Shown here: positions 58,481 through 64,000 of the stretch, piece after piece
How positions within the stretch are numbered: the first letter of the stretch is position 1
Layout of the letters: each line of letters opens with the position of its first letter
NCBI GenBank assembly: GCA_947167715.1
Contig: CAMVJD010000003.1
Span: 55,469 to 119,468, forward strand
Reading direction: 5' to 3'
DNA length: 64,000 bases
Source: an uncultured Eubacteriaceae bacterium
GTDB lineage: Bacteria; Bacillota; Clostridia; Lachnospirales; CAG-274
Program-made: the position numbers and the translations under genes
The notes under the pieces: generated by a model
Told to the model about the DNA's origin: nothing
Seen by the model: only the letters and a program-made list of their open reading frames with translations
Database searches by the model: none

Positions 58481-59359
58481 ATGGATAGGATCAATGCAGT
58501 TGCGAGGGCTAAAATTAATACTGCGCTGGATGTTGTGGGCAAACGCCCCGACGGCTACCACGATCTGCGTATGATAATGCAGACCGTTAATTTGTGTGAC
58601 AGCATAGTTATTAAAAAAAGCAGCGAAAAAGGAATAAAGCTTACCAGTAATTTGTCCTGGCTGCCGTGCGACGAGCGAAACCTGGTTTATCGCGCAGCGT
58701 ACGAGATAATAAAGCATTGCGGCATAAGAAGCGGCGTGGATATAGAGCTTAAAAAGCGTATCCCTGCGGCGGCGGGGCTTGCGGGCGGCAGCGCCGACTG
58801 TGCGGCTACGCTGGTGGGTATGCGCTCGCTTTTCGGCGTTACGCTGCCAAATGACGAATTAATGAAAATAGGCGAAAAGCTCGGCGCAGACGTTCCGTTT
58901 TGCATTATGCGCGGTACGGCGCTTGCGGAGGGAAAGGGCGAGATACTTACACCTTTATCACCGTTTCCCAATACCTTTGTTTTGCTTGCAAAACCGCCGA
59001 TAAATGTTTCCACGCCTGCGGTTTTTAAGGAATTTTCGGCAGATGCCGTAAAGGAACGCCCCGATATAGAAAAGATGATAAAATATATCGAGCAGGGCGA
59101 TCTGGACGGTATTTGCAATACTATGTGCAACGTGCTTGAAACCGTCACCATTAAAAACTATCCCATAATTGCCGATGTTAAGCGCACCATGCTTGAAATG
59201 GGCGCAAGAGGCAGTATGATGAGCGGCAGCGGGCCTACGGTATTTGGATTTTATGATACCTACGAACAGGGGCTGGCGGCGCTTAAAAAAATACGAAGCG
59301 AATACCGTATAAAAGAGGTACATCTTACAACGGTATTTAATAATAAAGGAAAATTATAA
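58481..59359 (+). CDS. ispE: 4-diphosphocytidyl-2-C-methyl-D-erythritol kinase
   Basis: The 292-residue GHMP kinase has ARAKINTALDVVGKRPDGYH at 9-28, the ATP loop PAAAGLAGGSADCAA near 91 and SGSGPTVFGFY at about 248. It phosphorylates CDP-methylerythritol in the MEP isoprenoid pathway. ACGGGG is a modest ribosome site. It is followed by a small secreted-type protein and the Gx/ApbE genes, probably in one transcript. Confidence 0.94.
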   Translation: MDRINAVARAKINTALDVVGKRPDGYHDLRMIMQTVNLCDSIVIKKSSEKGIKLTSNLSWLPCDERNLVYRAAYEIIKHCGIRSGVDIELKKRIPAAAGLAGGSADCAATLVGMRSLFGVTLPNDELMKIGEKLGADVPFCIMRGTALAEGKGEILTPLSPFPNTFVLLAKPPINVSTPAVFKEFSADAVKERPDIEKMIKYIEQGDLDGICNTMCNVLETVTIKNYPIIADVKRTMLEMGARGSMMSGSGPTVFGFYDTYEQGLAALKKIRSEYRIKEVHLTTVFNNKGKL

Positions 59360-59384
59360 TTTATTAAGAAGGGGGTCAAATGCA

Positions 59385-59684
59385 ATGAAAAAACTATTTG
59401 CAATTATAGTTGTTGTTGCTATTGCAGTATTGTTCTATACCGAAAAAACAGGCAAAACAAATCTTCAGGGCATGTTTTCCCAGTATGTGCTTGGTATAGA
59501 CCAAAGCGAAAGTCAAGAGGGGGATGACGACACCAAATATCAGCTTGCAAAGCCCGAAAATAAGCCTAAATGGGATGCCGGCAAGGAAGCGATAAAGGAC
59601 GCCGATTCTTATCATAAAGAAGCAAAAGACTTTGCAAATAAAACAAACAATGCAGTAAATGCAATAAACGAAGCGGATAAGTGA
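59385..59684 (+). CDS. Small membrane-anchored hypothetical protein
   Basis: The 99-residue protein begins with a hydrophobic helix (LFAIIVVVAIAVLFY at 4-18), followed by a polar, acidic, Asn/Lys-rich tail facing outward. AAGGGGG precedes the ATG, and the stop overlaps the Gx gene start. No family recognised. Its place before the Gx transporter and ApbE suggests an envelope role. Confidence 0.75.
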   Translation: MKKLFAIIVVVAIAVLFYTEKTGKTNLQGMFSQYVLGIDQSESQEGDDDTKYQLAKPENKPKWDAGKEAIKDADSYHKEAKDFANKTNNAVNAINEADK

Positions 59685-60196
59685 TGAGGGTCAAGGATAT
59701 TACCCGCACGGCACTTATGCTGGCGCTTATAATAGTGCTTTCAATACTTGAAAATATGCTCCCGCCGCTGCCTGCGCTGCCGCCGGGGGTACATCTTGGG
59801 CTTAGCAATATAGTTACTATGTATGCCCTGTTTACTATCAGCAAAAAAACGGCGGTAATGCTCAACGTGCTGAAATCCGTTTTTGTTTTTCTGACAAGGG
59901 CGGTCATAGCGGGAATATTAAGCTTTATGGGCGGTATGCTATCTATATTTGTTATTATTGCGCTTAACGCAGTTATCGGCAAAAGGGTGAGCTATACCGC
60001 CCTCAGCGTGTCCGGCGCCGTGTTTCATAACGTGGGACAGCTTATCGGCATAGTTTTTATTCTTGACAACCCCGCCGCGCTGGGGTATCTGCCCGTGCTT
60101 ATTGTTTCGGGCGTGATCATGGGCAGCGTTACGGGTACGATTTTAAATGTTGTTATGCCAAGACTTAAAACCATAGAAACCAAAAATGAGAATTGA
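59681..60196 (+). CDS. Gx transporter family membrane protein
   Basis: The 171-residue protein has five hydrophobic helices and the LPALPPGVHLGLSNIVTMYA segment typical of the Gx transporter family, once annotated as heptaprenyl diphosphate synthase component I. It resembles small S-component-like transporters and is commonly next to ApbE, as here, suggesting a link to flavin or an electron-transfer membrane system. It overlaps the gene before it by four bases and stops just before apbE. Confidence 0.88.
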   Translation: MMRVKDITRTALMLALIIVLSILENMLPPLPALPPGVHLGLSNIVTMYALFTISKKTAVMLNVLKSVFVFLTRAVIAGILSFMGGMLSIFVIIALNAVIGKRVSYTALSVSGAVFHNVGQLIGIVFILDNPAALGYLPVLIVSGVIMGSVTGTILNVVMPRLKTIETKNEN

Positions 60197-60197
60197 T

Positions 60198-61232
60198 ATG
60201 AGAAAATTTATATCGCTTTTTATGTGTCTTATTTTTGCGCTTGCCGTAACGGGATGTGAGGCGCAGAATACCAAAAGCGCAAAAATGCAAAAGTACGAAA
60301 AGCAGTATTTTGACGTTTTTGATACCGTCACCACACTCACCGTCTACGCCGAAAGCGAGGAAAAGGCGAACGAATATTTTAACGCAGTCTACGAAAAGCT
60401 GCTGTATTTGCATAAATTGTTTGACCCGTACAATACCTATGAGGGTATGGTCAATTTAAAGACCCTTAACGACAGGGCGGGAGAAAAGAAACAACGCACT
60501 ACGGAGCCCGAACTGGTCGAACTGTTTATGTACGGCAAAAGGATACACGGCGAGACAGACGGTGCGATAAATATTGCTATGGGTGCTACGCTTGAGGTAT
60601 GGCACAAATACCGTGATGATGCGCTTGAAAATGGCAATATTGCAGTGCCGACCAAGGAGGAATTGGAGGTCACACGGCAGTTTGATGATATTTCCGCTGT
60701 TGAGACGGTGCCGACGACAAACTCGGCATTTATTGCGGAGGAGGGTGTGTCCGTCAATTTAGGCTGTATAGCAAAGGGATATGCCACCGGCAGAGCAATT
60801 AAAATTTTAAAGGATATGGGCTGCGACTCGGCGCTGGTGAATTTGGGCGGAAATGTGTCCTGCTACCGCGGAAACGCAAAGGACGGGCCGTGGAGGATAG
60901 GCGTTCAGGATGCCAACGACCCCGAAAATATAATAGATGTCGTGGAAACGGACAGCGGCTCCCTTGTTTCAAGCGGCGATTATCAGCGGTATTACGAATG
61001 TGACGGCAAAAGATATCACCATATAATCGACCCCGAAACGCTTATGCCCGCCGCACAAAATAAGGGCACTACGGTGGTCTGCGGCGAGGATATATCCTGC
61101 GTTGATGCCGATATGCTCTCGACCGCGCTGTTTATCCTGCCAAGGGATAAGGCGGATGCACTTGCACTTAAATACAATGTAAAACAGGTCTATTACACCG
61201 ACAAGGACGGAAATGTAGAACTGTTAAAATAA
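60198..61232 (+). CDS. apbE: FAD:protein FMN transferase, lipoprotein
   Basis: The 344-residue ApbE attaches FMN from FAD to threonine in proteins such as RnfG/NqrC. A lipoprotein signal ends in LAVTGC at about 21. Conserved parts are FDTVTTLTVYA, NLGCIAKGYATGRAI, ALVNLGGNVSCYRG and DADMLSTALFIL with the metal and FAD ligands. The ATG at 60198 begins the signal (MRKFISLFM); an ATG at 60186 overlaps the Gx stop. A terminator follows the stop. Confidence 0.94.
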   Translation: MRKFISLFMCLIFALAVTGCEAQNTKSAKMQKYEKQYFDVFDTVTTLTVYAESEEKANEYFNAVYEKLLYLHKLFDPYNTYEGMVNLKTLNDRAGEKKQRTTEPELVELFMYGKRIHGETDGAINIAMGATLEVWHKYRDDALENGNIAVPTKEELEVTRQFDDISAVETVPTTNSAFIAEEGVSVNLGCIAKGYATGRAIKILKDMGCDSALVNLGGNVSCYRGNAKDGPWRIGVQDANDPENIIDVVETDSGSLVSSGDYQRYYECDGKRYHHIIDPETLMPAAQNKGTTVVCGEDISCVDADMLSTALFILPRDKADALALKYNVKQVYYTDKDGNVELLK

Positions 61233-61264
61233 AAAACTCCCTGCTAAAAAGCAAGGAGTTTTTT
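61231..61264. terminator. Bidirectional terminator between apbE and the P-type ATPase gene
   Basis: AAAAAACTCCCTGC and GCAAGGAGTTTTTT pair over 14 positions with one mismatch, with A-run on one side and T-run on the other. It ends both converging genes. Confidence 0.9.
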
Positions 61265-63789
61265 TATTTTGTCCATACCCTCTTTTCAAGCTCGACCACC
61301 AATATCGGTGCAAGACTGAAACCTGCCACACAAAGCCATTGTGCTGCGGTAAGGGGCACGGTTTTAAAGGCGGGGTTAAGCGCAGGTATGCAAATGACGG
61401 ATACCTGCAGTGCAAGGCCTATGAAAAACGCCAATACAAGCCATTTATTACTTAAAATATCAATTTTAAATATGCTTTTTTCGCTGCGCATATTAAAGGC
61501 GTGTACCAGCTGTGACAGGCTTAAAACGGCAAAGGTCATAGTCCCTGCGGCCTCGGGAGAGCGGAAAAACACCTTTCCCACACCGCCCGCAAGCACGGCA
61601 AGCATACCTATCATAAGCCCCTCGGCGGCTATCTGCATCCATCCCGACCCGTCAAACAGCTTTTTGGAATTATCGGGCGGACGGTGCATGGCGTTTTCGT
61701 CCGCGGGGTCAAGCCCAAGCGCGATAGCGGGCAGACTGTCCGTGACCAGATTTATCCATAAAAGCTGCACAGGCGCAAGCGGTGAAACAAAGCTAAAACA
61801 CATTGATGCAAAAACGGTCATCATTTCGCCCATGTTGGAGGAAAGCAGAAAATGCACCGCTTTTTTTATATTTGCAAATATCCCCCGACCGTATTTTACC
61901 GCCTTTACTATAGTGGCAAAGTTATCATCGGCCAGAACTATATCTGCGGCTTCGCGTGCCGCCTCGGTGCCGCACAGCCCCATAGCACAGCCTATATCTG
62001 CCGCCTTAAGCGCAGGCGCATCGTTGCAGGCATCGCCCGTCATTGCTGTCGTCTTGCCCATTTCCTTTAGGACGCGTATTATTTTTAGCTTGTGCGCGGG
62101 ACTTGTACGCGCAAAAACATTGCAGCCGTCCGACAGCATTTTTTTTAGTGCCGTATCATCCGCCGCATCTATATCGGCTCCGGTTGCTGCACCGTTTGAG
62201 TCTATCCCTGTCATTTCGGCTATCGTTACGGCAGTTTCAAGGCTGTCGCCGGTTATCATTACAGGCCGTATCCCGGCGCTTTTGCACGTTTTAACGGCAT
62301 CGAATACCTCGGGACGCGGCTCGTCCAAAAGTGCGGTAAGTCCAAGCAGTTCAAGGTCCTTTTCGGCAGTCTTTTTATCAAATATGCCGCACGTTTTGGC
62401 GGCACAGGCCAAAACGCGCATACCGTCCTTTTCAAACTCGCGGCTTTTTTCAAGATACTGTTTTCTGTCGGCGGCTGACAGCCTTTTCCCTTGGATAAGG
62501 CAGCAGCGGTTTAAGACCGCTTCGGGTGCGCCCTTTGTTATATATATGTAACTGCCGCGCGAAGTAAATATTCGGGTCATCATACGTCTTTCGGATGTAA
62601 AGGGTATTTCACCGACACACGGCATATCAAGGCTTTCATAGGCCCCGGCCGCCTCGACAAGGGCTATCTCCGTGGGGTCGCCGCGCAGGGCGCCGTCTAT
62701 ATTTCTTATATTTGTGCAAAGAGCCGCGCAGTTTATTAATTTATTTCTGTCCGGACCGTAAAGCTTGTTTACCGTCATTTTGTTTTGGGTAAGCGTTCCC
62801 GTTTTGTCGGTGCATATAACATTTGCGCTGCCAAGCGCTTCCACTGCCGAAAGTCGGCGCACGACCGCATTTTCCGCAGCCATTCGCCTTACGCCTATCG
62901 CAAGCATTATCGTTACCGTTGCGGGCAGTCCCTCGGGTATGGCCGCAACGGCAAGCGAAACTGCGGTCATAAGCATATCAAGTACGGATCTGCCTTGAAA
63001 AATACCTATTATAAAAATTAAAAAGCATATGCACAGCGAGCCTGAACCAAGTATTTTTCCGGTGTGCGCAAGCCTTTTTTGCAGCGGTGTTTCTTCGGCA
63101 TCGCTGTCAAGCATTGCGGCGATATGTCCGATCTCGGTGCCTGCGCCCGTTGCGGTAACGGCGGCATAGGCGCTGCCGCTTAAAACACAGGTCCCCATAT
63201 ACAGCATATTTTTTCGCTCCGCAAGCGGTGTTTCGGGTGCAAGCGGTACGGTACATTTCTCGATCGGCAGCGACTCGCCCGTCAGGCTGCTTTCGCTTAC
63301 GGTTATTCCTGTTGTATCAAACAGCCTGCAGTCTGCGGGAACTATATCGCCCTGTGATACATGTATGATATCGCCTGTCACGATCTCACACGCGGGTATT
63401 TCGCAAAGCTTTCCGCTGCGTATTACCCTTGCCGTGCGGGGATTTGCCTTTTTTAATGCAGCTATGGCATTTTCTGCCTTACATTCTTGTATAACGCCTG
63501 CAAATGCGTTAAAAATAACTATGGCTATTATCATCAGCGGCTCGGTAAAGTCGCGGCGGCCGTTGTAAAACGCGGCAATAAGGCTTACCGCGGCGGCCGC
63601 TATAAGCACCGTTACCATAAAATCGCTTAACTGCATCAAAAATTTTTTTAATATGCTGCTGCGCTTTTTTTGCAAAAGCTCGTTTGCGCCGTTTTCGGAC
63701 AGCCGCTGTGCCGCCTGCTCCGCGGTCAGACCTTTTTCAAGGCTTGTCCGCAGCTTGGCGGCTGTTTCGGCTATTGTGCGTGTATACAT
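61264..63789 (-). CDS. Cation-transporting P-type ATPase (Ca2+ type)
   Basis: The 841-residue P2-type ATPase has an N-terminal cation-ATPase domain (GLTAEQAAQRLSENGANEL, in part), the TGES actuator motif (SLTGESLPIEK), the phosphorylation motif CTDKTGTLTQNKM near 330, MITGDSLET, and GDACNDAPALK in the hinge, plus ten membrane helices. AIPEGLPATVTIML in the fourth helix is the Ca2+-site signature of SERCA/PMR1-like bacterial pumps, so Ca2+ (or Mn2+) export is likely. It is convergent to apbE and separated by a bidirectional terminator. A near-palindrome (63863-63878, AAAGTAAG/CTCACTTT) lies upstream and might be an operator. Confidence 0.92.
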   Translation of the reverse strand: MYTRTIAETAAKLRTSLEKGLTAEQAAQRLSENGANELLQKKRSSILKKFLMQLSDFMVTVLIAAAAVSLIAAFYNGRRDFTEPLMIIAIVIFNAFAGVIQECKAENAIAALKKANPRTARVIRSGKLCEIPACEIVTGDIIHVSQGDIVPADCRLFDTTGITVSESSLTGESLPIEKCTVPLAPETPLAERKNMLYMGTCVLSGSAYAAVTATGAGTEIGHIAAMLDSDAEETPLQKRLAHTGKILGSGSLCICFLIFIIGIFQGRSVLDMLMTAVSLAVAAIPEGLPATVTIMLAIGVRRMAAENAVVRRLSAVEALGSANVICTDKTGTLTQNKMTVNKLYGPDRNKLINCAALCTNIRNIDGALRGDPTEIALVEAAGAYESLDMPCVGEIPFTSERRMMTRIFTSRGSYIYITKGAPEAVLNRCCLIQGKRLSAADRKQYLEKSREFEKDGMRVLACAAKTCGIFDKKTAEKDLELLGLTALLDEPRPEVFDAVKTCKSAGIRPVMITGDSLETAVTIAEMTGIDSNGAATGADIDAADDTALKKMLSDGCNVFARTSPAHKLKIIRVLKEMGKTTAMTGDACNDAPALKAADIGCAMGLCGTEAAREAADIVLADDNFATIVKAVKYGRGIFANIKKAVHFLLSSNMGEMMTVFASMCFSFVSPLAPVQLLWINLVTDSLPAIALGLDPADENAMHRPPDNSKKLFDGSGWMQIAAEGLMIGMLAVLAGGVGKVFFRSPEAAGTMTFAVLSLSQLVHAFNMRSEKSIFKIDILSNKWLVLAFFIGLALQVSVICIPALNPAFKTVPLTAAQWLCVAGFSLAPILVVELEKRVWTK

Positions 63790-64000
63790 AGTATCCCCCG
63801 TTTCTTTCGTTTTTTATGGATAAATAAAAGGCAGGAGCTTTTTTTGTCGCGATGACCCGATCAAAGTAAGCTCACTTTCCTATGGTTTATAGTATTCATT
63901 TGCACGCACGGATATTACATTATACCGCACCGATTTTGCGGCATAGGTCAATGATATTCGTATTCCGCAGAAATAAATTTCTGCTACACAAGCCGAAACG

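Noticed and set aside
61388..62551. 387-codon plus-strand open frame opposite the P-type ATPase
   Set aside because: Ser/Ala-rich antisense frame caused by codon bias of the ATPase gene.
63790..64000. Metal riboswitch upstream of the P-type ATPase gene
   Set aside because: Mn2+ (yybP-ykoY) and Mg2+ (ykoK) riboswitch core motifs were looked for and not found; only a short near-palindrome is present.

Overview
The window looks like a member of the Clostridia, most likely a gut Oscillospirales/Ruminococcaceae relative such as [Eubacterium] siraeum. This is inferred from strong AGGAGG-type ribosome sites, sigma-A promoters with 17-bp spacing, the rpmH-rnpA-yidD-yidC-jag-mnmE block, a SpoVT sporulation-regulator sequence, a type II AroQ, GH105 and the Gx-transporter/ApbE pair. 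No ribosomal RNA gene is present, so the genus is not settled.

Two regions differ sharply. Positions 1 to about 34,991 are an AT-rich mosaic of accessory DNA. From the left it holds: a mobilisation pair (MobC-like protein, HUH relaxase); a truncated ATPase/nuclease gene; a translationally coupled cassette of serine resolvase, zinc-finger protein, zinc-finger amidoligase, class II glutamine amidotransferase and DUF5688 protein; a GC-richer amidohydrolase; a first, truncated copy of an excisionase-helicase module; and an aconitase 3' fragment. Next comes a six-gene group led by a sigma factor fused to a WYL-type regulator. A tRNA-Thr 3' half follows, then a second copy of the excisionase-helicase module with its primase, an antitoxin-like gene, an AlbA_2 regulator, a Fic protein between two related hairpins, RecT with a YqaJ-type exonuclease, an SF3 helicase with acidic tandem repeats, an Rpn-type nuclease and a large serine recombinase.

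The right boundary of the accessory region is unusually clear. The serine recombinase gene (33,258-35,444) runs in frame into the last 150 codons of spoVT. The element therefore seems to sit inside spoVT, like the skin element in sigK, with the 5' part of spoVT outside the window. At least four island genes carry apparent frameshifts in A/T runs or a TA repeat, while the housekeeping half shows none. This means either decay, slippage-based expression or assembly error.

Positions 35,445-64,000 are a conventional chromosome, nearly all on the plus strand: yqeG; aroE-aroK-aroQ; a membrane GGDEF/EAL protein; a GH105 hydrolase; an operon of ABC exporter, Rrf2 regulator, DRE-TIM aldolase, HAD phosphatase, ATP-grasp enzyme and sugar epimerase; the rpmH-to-mnmE block; a YibE/F membrane protein; a repeat-rich stretch with a MITE-like unit; a DUF4258/MqsA-like toxin-antitoxin pair; MATE transporter; aminotransferase; ispE; Gx transporter with ApbE; and a convergent Ca2+-type P-ATPase.
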